From positions 1 through 23,886 of IMG/VR virus record IMGVR_UViG_3300026484_000266: a stretch of DNA of 23,886 nucleotides, one strand, 5' to 3'. Positions 1 through 6,029 of this stretch are shown here, one piece after another. Position 1 is the stretch's first letter. Every line of letters begins with the position of its first letter. The notes beneath the pieces are model-generated. The model ran no database searches. It was not told where the DNA came from and saw only the letters and a list, made by a program, of their open reading frames with translations. The DNA is from a virus. A program made the translations under genes and the position numbers.

Positions 1-62
1 CTATAAAAGAATAAAAGACGCTTAGAAGACGAATTAGATAGTTGTATAGAGTATTGTATAGA
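1..62. repeat. 62-bp direct terminal repeat, left copy
   Basis: Bases 1-62 are identical to bases 23825-23886. This fits a circular molecule read past its own start, or short direct terminal repeats. The repeat lies in non-coding AT-rich DNA and includes the first iteron-like motif at 45-54. Its motifs also recur inside the adjacent region, so collapse or false closure on a repeat during assembly is possible. Confidence 0.95.
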
Positions 63-143
63 ATATAGATATATTATAGTTGTATAGAGTATAGATAATA
101 GTAACTATATAGAATATAGATATATTATAGTTATATAGAATAT
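45..143 (+). repeat. Iteron-like array of TATAGARTAT
   Basis: The 10-mer TATAGARTAT occurs five times on the + strand, at 45, 57, 83, 108 and 134. The spacings are 12, 26, 25 and 26 bp. Copies at 57 and 108 belong to a 25-bp exact repeat (57-81 and 108-132). Opposite-orientation cores (CTCTATA at 23776, CTCTATT at 23788) lie across the junction. The array sits between the divergent early and late blocks. A replication origin or regulator-binding array is the natural reading, but no initiator gene is visible here. Confidence 0.6.
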
Positions 144-213
144 TATAATTGTATAATATCAATAATAACTATATATGATATGGTTTTCCGCACTTTTTTA
201 TCATTAAAAATTA

Positions 214-242
214 TTGACTTTATACCGATTTTATGGTATAAT
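214..242 (+). promoter_or_regulatory. Sigma70-type early promoter with dyad
   Basis: TTGACT (214-219) and TATAAT (237-242) are separated by 17 bp, and TG at 234-235 makes an extended -10 element. The dyad TATACC (221-226) / GGTATA (235-240) lies between and overlaps the -10 box, so a repressor could bind here. Transcription would start near 249, inside the longer reading frame that opens at 180. This is the main reason for starting the first gene at 273. Confidence 0.8.
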
Positions 243-272
243 TTAAAAATTACTTATAACAAAGGAGAAGAA

Positions 273-494
273 ATGAAACAGAAATATATTTCAGAAAAAA
301 TAGTAGAAGAAAATGGGGAAATTAATATCCCCTACGAAGAAGTTGTTTTTGAAGAGCAAGAAAAAGTAACAGGTGGAGTAAAAGTTACATATACTTTTAC
401 TGATTATAGTAGCATTACAATTTTATACACCAAAGATAAAGATTATATTTTGAAAAGAATGAGAGGCGTACCTACTTTGGGTATGCGTGAATAA
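273..494 (+). CDS. Hypothetical early protein, 73 aa
   Basis: I do not recognise the family. The frame stays open from an ATG at 180, but a strong promoter at 214-242 and a good ribosome-binding site (AAAGGAG, 7 bases upstream) place the start at the ATG at 273, giving 73 residues. The protein is acidic in its first half (several Glu around IVEENGEINIP and EEVVFEEQEK) and basic at its end (KRMRG). A run of alternating hydrophobic and polar residues (KVTYTFTDYSSITILYT) suggests beta strands. No transmembrane segment or known motif is visible. It is the first gene of the rightward operon and ends 9 bp before the RuvC-like gene, so it is probably co-transcribed with it. A small regulator or early accessory protein is possible but not shown. 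Confidence 0.75.
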   Translation: MKQKYISEKIVEENGEINIPYEEVVFEEQEKVTGGVKVTYTFTDYSSITILYTKDKDYILKRMRGVPTLGMRE

Positions 495-503
495 GGAGGC
501 AGT

Positions 504-995
504 ATGAAATGTGATGTAGTATTAGGATTAGACATTAGCTCAACTAATACAGGAGTCTGTCTTCTTGATTTAGAAGGCAATTATCTTTTTAGCTATTTGA
601 TTAAAAGTAAAAAGAAGGATTTTGAAGAAAGAGTAATTGATATAGGTGAAGAATTATTTATTATAGTAGATAGTATAGGAGATAAAATAAAAGCAATAGG
701 GATTGAAAGTGTTAGTTTTTTTAGTAAGGGTAAAGTAGCACAACTTGCAATGCAAAATGGTTATTACTTTTATACATTGAAAAATAAAGGTTATAATGTT
801 AAAACATATACTCCAAGTAGTATAAAAAAATTTTATTGTGGAAATGGTAGAGCTAAAAAAGAAGATATGTTAAAAAATACACCAAAAGATGTTATAGAGG
901 ATTTTTTATTAGTTGATAATAAAAAGATTGATGATTTAGTAGATGCTTATGCAATTGCAAAATTGACATTAAAAAGTTATAAGGAGAATGTATGA
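504..995 (+). CDS. ruvC: RuvC-like Holliday junction resolvase
   Basis: This is a 163-aa RNase H-fold endonuclease of the RuvC type, the usual length for the family. It would cut four-way DNA junctions during recombination or clear branched DNA before packaging. The acidic catalytic set is visible: D10 in LGLDISSTNTG, E69 in IGIESVSFF, and D144 and D147 in KIDDLVDAYAIA, which match the D-E-D-D arrangement of RuvC. The segment TPSSIKKFYCGNGRAKKEDM corresponds to the DNA-contacting region with its conserved G-x-G-x-A-x-K pattern. Start: ATG at 504 with GGAGG upstream. Its last four bases (ATGA) overlap the start of the metallophosphoesterase gene, so translation is coupled. Family assignment is from motifs; whether it acts on phage or host DNA is not shown. 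Confidence 0.88.
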   Translation: MKCDVVLGLDISSTNTGVCLLDLEGNYLFSYLIKSKKKDFEERVIDIGEELFIIVDSIGDKIKAIGIESVSFFSKGKVAQLAMQNGYYFYTLKNKGYNVKTYTPSSIKKFYCGNGRAKKEDMLKNTPKDVIEDFLLVDNKKIDDLVDAYAIAKLTLKSYKENV

Positions 996-2251
996 AGGAA
1001 ATTATAAAAAGAATAGAAGAACATTATCAAATAAAAATAGATGATTTTTTAGAGTTATATGAACTTGGTTATGGTAGAGAAGATATTGCTCTAAAATTAG
1101 GTATAGGGGTTATGCCTGTTAGACAAATAGCCGCAAGTTTAGGTTTGAGATTAAAGAAAAAGCATAGAAGTACTGATTTAGATATTTTAAAAAGAAGATT
1201 AGAAAACGAAAATGATTTGATAGTTCAACTTACAAATGATTTAGAGTTTATGAATGAAAAAGCTTTAAAATTACATAAAAGTTTAATTAAATGTAGAGAT
1301 GAAAATAGTTTTTTAAGAAAACAAATTAGATTAAGTGCAAGAGAGGAGAAAGTATTAGAAGAAATAAAAGAAGAATTAAAAAAGATAACAGAAGTAAAAG
1401 TAGAACCTATTATTTTGGAACATAATTCTCCATACTTTATACCTAATGGTTTAAATTTAGTTGTACTAAGTGACTTACATATAGGTGCAAAAGTGGAAAA
1501 AGAAAATGTGGGAGATATGAATGAATTTAATTATGAGATAGCTATAAAAAGAATTGATATTGTTTTTGATAGATTAGTAAGAATGTCTTATCAAAGTGAA
1601 AACTTAACAATTGCTATTTTAGGTGATATATTTGATGGGATAATCCATGGAAGTCAATTGATTGCTGAAATGCCTGTAACAAAAGCAATTGCTCAATTTT
1701 CAGCTTATATAGTAGCAAAGGTGAAAAGTTTAAGTAAGATATATAAAAATATAACATTAGAAATTATTTCAGGTAATCACGAAAGATTATTTGATAATCC
1801 TGTTACTATCCACAAACCTTATGATTTTAGTCATATATTTTATGAATTAGTTAAAACACAATTAATTAATGTAGCAGAGGTTAATTATGCTTTTAAAGGG
1901 TATCATAGAATAAAATTACCAAATAACAAATGGGCTTTTGCATTTCATGGAGATATGAATAGAAAATATTCACCTTTTAAAGAAGCAGAAGTATTAAAAG
2001 CTATACAATTAGCAAAACAAGTGTTTGGGATAGAGCCTTATTTGATTTTATCAGGACATTTACATAAATATATGAAAAGTATGCTTCCGAACGGAGGTTT
2101 TGCAATAGGTGTAGGGAGTTTAATGGGGACTAATCAATATAGTTACAATAATGGATGGCTATCAAGTATTCCTTCACAAGTTATTTTATTTTTAAACGAA
2201 GAAGGGGAAGTTGAAAAGGAAAAAGTAATAATTTTAGATAAAATCTCTTGA
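992..2251 (+). CDS. HTH plus metallophosphoesterase protein
   Basis: This 419-aa protein has three parts. Residues about 20-56 look like a helix-turn-helix (GYGREDIALKLGIGVMPVRQ), about 64-135 is a charged coiled coil, and about 150-400 is a calcineurin-like metallophosphoesterase. The metal-binding motifs appear in order: D161-x-H163 (SDLHIG), G211-D212 (GDIFDG), G261-N-H-E264 (SGNHER), H319-G-D321, and G355-H-x-H358 (SGHLHK). The set is complete, so the enzyme is probably active as a phosphodiesterase or nuclease. The HTH suggests it is brought to DNA, and the coiled coil suggests it oligomerises. It overlaps the RuvC gene by 4 bp (ATGA) with AAGGAG upstream. Its stop codon overlaps the -35 box of the next gene's promoter. 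The exact substrate is not evident; an SbcD- or Mre11-like role in DNA processing is one option. Confidence 0.88.
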   Translation: MKEIIKRIEEHYQIKIDDFLELYELGYGREDIALKLGIGVMPVRQIAASLGLRLKKKHRSTDLDILKRRLENENDLIVQLTNDLEFMNEKALKLHKSLIKCRDENSFLRKQIRLSAREEKVLEEIKEELKKITEVKVEPIILEHNSPYFIPNGLNLVVLSDLHIGAKVEKENVGDMNEFNYEIAIKRIDIVFDRLVRMSYQSENLTIAILGDIFDGIIHGSQLIAEMPVTKAIAQFSAYIVAKVKSLSKIYKNITLEIISGNHERLFDNPVTIHKPYDFSHIFYELVKTQLINVAEVNYAFKGYHRIKLPNNKWAFAFHGDMNRKYSPFKEAEVLKAIQLAKQVFGIEPYLILSGHLHKYMKSMLPNGGFAIGVGSLMGTNQYSYNNGWLSSIPSQVILFLNEEGEVEKEKVIILDKIS

Positions 2252-2276
2252 CAAAAAGAAAAGTTTTGTGTATAAT
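2248..2276 (+). promoter_or_regulatory. Perfect consensus sigma70 promoter for the Csx20-like gene
   Basis: TTGACA (2248-2253) and TATAAT (2271-2276) match both consensus boxes exactly with a 17-bp spacer. The -35 box overlaps the upstream stop codon. ACAAAA (2251-2256) and TTTTGT (2264-2269) form a small dyad within the spacer that could be an operator. The expected start near 2283 gives a short leader with AAAGGAG before the ATG at 2309. Confidence 0.88.
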
Positions 2277-2308
2277 ACCATTACAAAAACAAAACAAAAG
2301 GAGTTTGA

Positions 2309-2710
2309 ATGAAAAAAGCATTAATCATCTTGAACCATAACCCAGCAAAAGAGCTTACAGAAGATTTATATAAAAACTATGGTGTAGAAGAGGTGGCAAC
2401 TTTAAAGGAAGTTGCGCCTGAATTGTCTATAAAATTTTCCCAAATTCCAGTGGAGTATAAAACTCCATATGAATTACAAAATTATATTATTAATGATATA
2501 GTTAGGTTAGTAGACGATAAGGGATATGATTTAGTTGTAGTTTCTGGTGAACCAGTGACTTGTAAATGGCTTACAATTACTCTTGAAGAGGGACTTGGAG
2601 TGAAAAGTTACGCCCCTCTTAGTAGGAGAGAAAGTGTAGACGTAGAGCAACCGGATGGTTCGGTTGTAAAAAAATCAGTGTTTAAATATGCTGGTTTGAG
2701 AGAGTTTTAA
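2309..2710 (+). CDS. csx20: Csx20-like protein, putative ring nuclease (anti-CRISPR candidate)
   Basis: This 133-aa protein resembles Csx20, a family associated with type III CRISPR and predicted to degrade cyclic oligoadenylate second messengers. Three segments support this. The N-terminus KKALIILNHNPAKELTEDL leads into YGVEEVATLKE. A central strand-turn reads YDLVVVSGEPVTCKWLT (residues 73-89). The C-terminus has ARRE-like LSRRESV (104-110), then PDGSVVKKSVFKYAGLREF (115-133), which I compare from memory with a family ending near SVFKHVRFREY. Here Y replaces His and G replaces Arg in that motif, so the protein is divergent and activity is unproven. Context is telling: a perfect consensus promoter, its own terminator, and no cas genes nearby. 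Inference: a phage counter-defence enzyme. Start: ATG at 2309 with AAAGGAG upstream. Alternative: an unrelated Rossmann-like protein. Confidence 0.65.
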   Translation: MKKALIILNHNPAKELTEDLYKNYGVEEVATLKEVAPELSIKFSQIPVEYKTPYELQNYIINDIVRLVDDKGYDLVVVSGEPVTCKWLTITLEEGLGVKSYAPLSRRESVDVEQPDGSVVKKSVFKYAGLREF

Positions 2711-2723
2711 ACTCTCTGTTTTT
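2699..2723 (+). terminator. Intrinsic terminator after the Csx20-like gene
   Basis: AGAGAGTTT (2699-2707) pairs with AAACTCTCT (2709-2717), and TTTTT follows at 2719-2723. The hairpin overlaps the stop codon at 2708-2710. Together with the promoter at 2248 it makes this gene a self-contained unit. Confidence 0.75.
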
Positions 2724-2758
2724 AATTTTATAAAATTTTATAATAAAAGGAGAGATAA

Positions 2759-2965
2759 ATGCTTTTACAAAAATTGGAAAAAATAAAAGAAATTGTGGAA
2801 AAAAGCCATAGTGAAATATATGAATTAAAAGAACTTGTAGAAGAAAGGGAAAATTTGTGGGAAGAATTATATAAAAACGAAAGCATTATAAATTTAGAAA
2901 AATTAGAAAAATATTTAAATTACGCATTAGACGAGATAGAAGAATTTCTGTCTAAGAATTCTTAG
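2759..2965 (+). CDS. Small coiled-coil protein, 68 aa
   Basis: I do not recognise the family. The protein is almost entirely helical and charged, with a heptad-like pattern of Leu/Ile among Glu and Lys (for example LQKLEKIKEIVEKSHSEIYELKELVEE). This suggests a coiled coil that dimerises or binds a partner. It has no transmembrane segment or cysteine. The start at 2759 has AAAGGAGAGATAA directly before ATG. The upstream palindrome TATAAAATTTTATA (2729-2742) and this ribosome-binding site are nearly the same as those before the tail chaperone gene at 16290. Its TAG stop (2963-2965) lies in the palindrome that also holds the stop of the converging endolysin gene. It is the last gene of the rightward block. 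Confidence 0.75.
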   Translation: MLLQKLEKIKEIVEKSHSEIYELKELVEERENLWEELYKNESIINLEKLEKYLNYALDEIEEFLSKNS

Positions 2966-2970
2966 ACAGA
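2947..2970. terminator. 24-bp palindrome between converging operons
   Basis: TCTGTCTAAGAA (2947-2958) is followed directly by its exact reverse complement (2959-2970). The centre contains the overlapping stop codons of the rightward and leftward blocks (TAG 2963-2965 on +, TAA 2964-2962 on -). T-rich sequence follows on the + side (attgttttcttttatt). It is probably a bidirectional terminator. Confidence 0.7.
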
Positions 2971-3597
2971 GTAATTGTTTTCTTTTATTTCCGCTATCTT
3001 TTTAAGGCTTTTATTAATTCTGTTTTTCCATGCTTGATAAAATACAATCTTTTGAGGCTTATTTAAAATTTCTTCCAATAATTCTTGTTCTTGTAAAAGA
3101 GTTAACCATTTTAAAATAAAATCTTCATTTAATTTATTTAACTCTTTTAAAGTGCCTCTGCCAATAATACCATCTTCTTTAATCAAAGGATAGTCATTTA
3201 ATCTTTCTTTTTCTAAATTAATTGCTTTTTGTAAGTGTAATGCACCTTTTCTTCCTGTCCCAAGTAAAACACTCTGTTCTAATAATTTTGCTCCAATTTT
3301 AAAAGGAAGTTTATCACCATTAAATTTATTCCAATAATTCTTTTTATAAAAATTTTTTACCATTTCTTGTAATTCGTAATTTAAAACTAATTGTTCATTC
3401 AATTCTTTTTTGGATTTTTTACTACCATCATACCCCATGTATGTTTTTATACTATCTATAATATCCCATCCTTCCCAAGTAGGATACCACCTTCTACTAA
3501 TCCCCTTGTATGTTTCTTTCCCTTCATCCAGAGGATTGTCTGCGTATCCACCTTCCGCAAGTTCTAAAATTTTAAAAGCTAAATTAAATTTATTCAT
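2962..3597 (-). CDS. Endolysin, glycoside hydrolase family 108 muramidase
   Basis: This 211-aa protein would cleave the glycan backbone of peptidoglycan at the end of infection. The GH108 signature is at the N-terminus: ILELAEGGYADNP (residues 10-22) with E15 in the catalytic position, then DEGKETYKGIS. A C-terminal peptidoglycan-binding region follows (about 117-160), including ALHLQKAINL and IKEDGIIGRGTLKELN. The length fits complete family members. No signal peptide is visible, so release to the periplasm should need the holin. The gene starts 8 bp inside the 3' end of the holin gene, giving a coupled holin-endolysin pair at the end of the late operon. Its stop lies in the palindromic terminator at 2947-2970. 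Family identification is confident; specificity was not tested. Confidence 0.92.
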   Translation of the reverse strand: MNKFNLAFKILELAEGGYADNPLDEGKETYKGISRRWYPTWEGWDIIDSIKTYMGYDGSKKSKKELNEQLVLNYELQEMVKNFYKKNYWNKFNGDKLPFKIGAKLLEQSVLLGTGRKGALHLQKAINLEKERLNDYPLIKEDGIIGRGTLKELNKLNEDFILKWLTLLQEQELLEEILNKPQKIVFYQAWKNRINKSLKKIAEIKENNYSV

Positions 3598-3952
3598 CGC
3601 ATTTCTCCTTTTTATTTTCTATTGTTTCTTTACTTTTACCACTTTTTAATTTTTCTATAAAAAATAATTCAAGAAAATATATTGTTTTTGTTCCTTGGTG
3701 TGCCGCTACTCCACTAACACCGACGGCTAATAGTTCATTAAATCCATATCCTACTAATGTTAAAAAAGTAATACAAGCAATTCCTCCCGAACTTAATAAA
3801 TCAATACAAAAATAAGTTATTTTTTGTGTAATTGATATATTAGTATCTAACTCACTTCTATGCACAAAATTTACTAATGCTCCCCATAAACCCATCAAGA
3901 AAACTATGACACCTGTTAATGGGGGTATATCATTAAGATTTTTATATGGCAT
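3590..3952 (-). CDS. Holin
   Basis: This 120-aa membrane protein has three hydrophobic stretches: about residues 11-30 (PLTGVIVFLMGLWGALVNFV), 44-68 (KITYFCIDLLSSGGIACITFLTLVG) and 70-95. A short charged tail follows (KLKSGKSKETIENKKEKCDE). The order, the Gly-rich segments and the G-T pair after the third hydrophobic region (AAHQGTKTIYF) resemble LydA-type phage holins (holin superfamily III). It would form the membrane lesion that times lysis. The position directly upstream of the endolysin, with an 8-bp overlap, supports this. Start: ATG at 3952 with AAGGAAAAAG upstream. The exact holin class is uncertain. Confidence 0.85.
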   Translation of the reverse strand: MPYKNLNDIPPLTGVIVFLMGLWGALVNFVHRSELDTNISITQKITYFCIDLLSSGGIACITFLTLVGYGFNELLAVGVSGVAAHQGTKTIYFLELFFIEKLKSGKSKETIENKKEKCDE

Positions 3953-3961
3953 CTTTTTCCT

Positions 3962-4249
3962 TTATACTAAATTTTTTACATCTAAAATTTCTGTAAGAAT
4001 ATATTGTCCATATCCAATATCTTCGTTATAGAGTAATACAATTAATTTATAATTTCCTTCAAGTTTATTCATTTCATCAGTTGTAATGTTTAGTAAAAAG
4101 CTTGTTGCGTCTTCGCTAACATCAAGTTCTTTTTCAAATAAAAAATCATCTTTAATTAATTTCATTTTTGCTTTATAACCATCAGGAATTACCCCTTCTG
4201 TGTATTCAAATAAAATATTTAAACTTTCATCTTTATGTCTTACAATCAT
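3962..4249 (-). CDS. Hypothetical tail-region protein, 95 aa
   Basis: I do not recognise the family with confidence. The sequence is rich in beta-type alternation (KAKMKLIKDDFLFEKELDVSED, SFLLNITTDEMNKLEGNYKLIVLLYNED). Its pattern of a measured strand, then a response to T-x-x-E-x-x-x-L-x-G-x-Y, resembles the immunoglobulin-like N-terminal folds of baseplate or fibre attachment proteins such as BppU. That comparison is only structural intuition. The start ATG at 4249 has AAAGGT nearby and lies 17 bp inside the 3' end of the preceding small gene. It is the last structural-type gene before the holin. No membrane segment or signal peptide is seen. Confidence 0.7.
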   Translation of the reverse strand: MIVRHKDESLNILFEYTEGVIPDGYKAKMKLIKDDFLFEKELDVSEDATSFLLNITTDEMNKLEGNYKLIVLLYNEDIGYGQYILTEILDVKNLV

Positions 4250-4406
4250 CTTCTACCTTTATTAAAAAATGTTTTTTAATGATATTTAATTTAAATTTAT
4301 AATTTATAATTTTTTTTGAAAAAGAAAATTTATCCTTTTTTAATTTAAATTTTTGTGAAAATTCACAAACACCCTCTTCTCCAAATCCTTGTAGGATTAA
4401 ACTCAT
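4233..4406 (-). CDS. Small phage protein with LILQGFG N-terminus, 57 aa
   Basis: This short gene starts at ATG 4406 and ends at TAA 4233-4235. Its first four bases form an ATGA overlap with the stop of the preceding gene, AAAGGG stands upstream, and its end overlaps the next gene by 17 bp, so the spacing argues strongly for translation. The product begins MSLILQGFGEEGVCEF and continues with a very Lys-rich, Ile/Phe-rich stretch. Short phage proteins starting with an LQGFG or LQGYG motif are common next to tail-fibre genes, and their function is unknown. A single Cys stands at residue 14 and another near the end (DDCKT). I cannot assign a role. Confidence 0.72.
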   Translation of the reverse strand: MSLILQGFGEEGVCEFSQKFKLKKDKFSFSKKIINYKFKLNIIKKHFLIKVEDDCKT

Positions 4407-4666
4407 ATTTTTACCCTTTTAGTAACATTTTTATTTGTTTTATTACCTAATCTGTTATATAGATTAAAACGCATAATTTCATTACCTTCTAAATCATAAA
4501 ATATCATTTGTGTATCAGTTATTTCCCAATTCCCCATTTGAATATCAACAAGTAATTTTAAATTAATTTTAATTTCTTCAAAATCAAGTTTTAATTTTTT
4601 TACAATTTCATCAATTTCAATTACTTTTTTCTCAATATTTGTAATATAGTCTTTAACTGTTCTCAT
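4403..4666 (-). CDS. Small tail-region protein, 87 aa
   Basis: The first half (residues 1-40) is a helical coiled coil (IEKKVIEIDEIVKKLKLDFEEIK). The second half has the pattern NWEITDTQMIFYDLEGNEIMRFNLYNRLGNKTNKNVTKR. Proteins with this 'W-x-I-x-x-x-Q-M-I-x-x-D-x-x-G-N-x-x-x-x-F-x-L-Y' arrangement are often seen in tail-fibre regions of tailed phages. I infer a tail or fibre accessory protein, with function unknown. Start: ATG at 4666. It overlaps the LQGFG gene by 4 bp (ATGA), so the two are probably translated together, and a conserved pair is likely. Confidence 0.78.
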   Translation of the reverse strand: MRTVKDYITNIEKKVIEIDEIVKKLKLDFEEIKINLKLLVDIQMGNWEITDTQMIFYDLEGNEIMRFNLYNRLGNKTNKNVTKRVKI

Positions 4667-4684
4667 TCTTACCCCTTAAAAGAG

Positions 4685-4705
4685 AAAAAGAGTTAAATCT
4701 CTCTT
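4685..4705 (-). terminator. Possible intrinsic terminator after the 270-aa fibre protein
   Basis: On the - strand AAGAG (4705-4701) pairs with CTCTT (4692-4688) across an 8-base loop, and Ts continue to 4685. It overlaps the stop codon of the gene at 4693-5505. The stem is short and AT-rich, so termination is probably partial. Confidence 0.45.
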
Positions 4706-5505
4706 ATATTGTTATTCAAGTCCGTTAATGTAAAATGTACTTTTCTTCTATCATAAGTTATTAAAATTGTTGCTGGAAAACTACACCCATCACAACTTCC
4801 ATCATATCCTACATTATCTTCTGCAAAATACCTTAAATCAATAGCATAAATTTTAGCACTTTTTTCATCAATTTTTTCTACTACAAGATGAGCTGGTACT
4901 CTTGTATTTTTACTAACTGCAATTGTATAGTCATCAGTACTTGTAAAATTATAAGCACTTAAATCAATTTCAACTTCTCCATTTGCGTTGAAATTTACTT
5001 CAAAACTATCTATTACTTTTTTATCTTCATTCCAAGCATTTGCAAGTGTAATTAATGCATCAAAAATATCATTAGCACTTCCCTCTTTATTGAAGATTTC
5101 CTCAATAGCATTAAATGTTTTTTGAATTTCTTCAAAGTCAATTTTAGGAAGTATATGAAGTTCTGTACCACTTACAAAATTACTAGTTAAAGCAGGTTCT
5201 ATTGTTAAAATATTCTCATTTTTATCTTTAATTGTATAAATAGTATCATCGCTATCAAGTTTAAATTTTGCTCCAATTGTTGCGTATTCAGGATTGCTTA
5301 CTTTAATAGTTGTAGCGCCTTTACTTGCATCTTCTGCAAGAGTAGTATTATACCCTAAAACTCCATAAATATTTTCTTGAAGTTGATTTAAATCATTTTG
5401 AATTTCATCAAGTGAATTATTATGTTTACTCACAATTTCTAAAACTGCTTCCTTAATTCTTGGTGTTGGTTGCAATGTAATTTTTCCACTACTTAAATCA
5501 AACAT
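4693..5505 (-). CDS. Tail fibre or receptor-binding candidate, 270 aa
   Basis: Three regions are visible. Residues about 13-48 are helical (IKEAVLEIVSKHNNSLDEIQND). Residues 51-120 form a repeating beta pattern (TTLAEDASKGATTIKVSN, then FKLDSDDTIYTIKDKN, then GTELHILP) seen in many phage fibre and attachment proteins. Residues 165-270 form a second beta-rich domain with GSCDGCSFPATILITYD near the end. The CxxC at C238 and C241 could bind a metal or form a disulphide. It sits among fibre genes in the tail block. Start: ATG at 5505 with AAGGAAGGG upstream. I infer a fibre or adhesin component; the receptor is unknown, and baseplate accessory protein is an alternative. Confidence 0.72.
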   Translation of the reverse strand: MFDLSSGKITLQPTPRIKEAVLEIVSKHNNSLDEIQNDLNQLQENIYGVLGYNTTLAEDASKGATTIKVSNPEYATIGAKFKLDSDDTIYTIKDKNENILTIEPALTSNFVSGTELHILPKIDFEEIQKTFNAIEEIFNKEGSANDIFDALITLANAWNEDKKVIDSFEVNFNANGEVEIDLSAYNFTSTDDYTIAVSKNTRVPAHLVVEKIDEKSAKIYAIDLRYFAEDNVGYDGSCDGCSFPATILITYDRRKVHFTLTDLNNNIREI

Positions 5506-5514
5506 TTCCCTTCC

Positions 5515-6015
5515 TTAAATTACTAAAATATTTACTTTTACAGGATTTTTTGAACAATCAAGCCTAACTTTGTCTTCATCAAAATATTCTCCATCATATA
5601 AAACAACGAAAAACCCATTTTCATTTTGTCCTTCAACCCGTGCAATAGCTCTTAGGCTATCTTCAACCTGTAAAAATATTTTTGCATTTTTATTTTTATA
5701 CTCAATCCATTTGCTACCATCTGGTGTATCAATTATTATTTCTTGTGTAAAGGGTGAAGTCTGAATAACACCAGTTATTTTTTCACCATTTTCACAAATA
5801 TAATAATTTTGAATATCTCTATTTATAGTAGCAATATCACTAAAAATTTTCCAACTTTTATTTGTACGACTATCATAGAGGTCGGCGTAATATTCAACTT
5901 CCCTATTTTTTTCTTGCCGAGTATTTACCCAATTTTTTACCCACCTTATAGCATCATCTTGTGAAATAGTTGAATTGCCTCGTACTATTACATCAAGTCT
6001 ATAAAGTTTTGACAT
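5515..6015 (-). CDS. Hypothetical tail-region protein, 166 aa
   Basis: No family is recognised. Residues 1-35 read as a beta-alpha start (SKLYRLDVIVRGNSTISQDDAIRWVKNWV). The centre and end are beta-rich (ITGVIQTSPFTQEIIID, AKIFLQVEDSLRAIARVEG, KVRLDCSKNPVKVNILVI). It ends with a strongly hydrophobic strand and has no membrane helix. The gene starts 9 bp upstream of the next fibre gene, has AAAGGA upstream, and follows a hairpin terminator at 6030-6065. Position between fibre-like genes suggests a virion or fibre-assembly protein, which is inference from context only. Confidence 0.7.
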   Translation of the reverse strand: MSKLYRLDVIVRGNSTISQDDAIRWVKNWVNTRQEKNREVEYYADLYDSRTNKSWKIFSDIATINRDIQNYYICENGEKITGVIQTSPFTQEIIIDTPDGSKWIEYKNKNAKIFLQVEDSLRAIARVEGQNENGFFVVLYDGEYFDEDKVRLDCSKNPVKVNILVI

Positions 6016-6029
6016 GTTCTTCCTTTAAT

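Noticed and set aside
57-132. CRISPR-like appearance (25-bp exact repeat, about 26-bp spacer)
   Set aside because: Only two full copies, and the spacer contains the same short AT motif; iterons explain it better. No cas genes are nearby.
180-272. Upstream extension of the first early gene, starting at ATG 180
   Set aside because: A strong promoter at 214-242 lies inside it and would start transcription after the ATG; a good ribosome-binding site supports ATG 273.
3410-3649. 79-codon + strand frame with hydrophobic residues
   Set aside because: Antisense to endolysin and holin genes, which have clear motifs and ribosome-binding sites.
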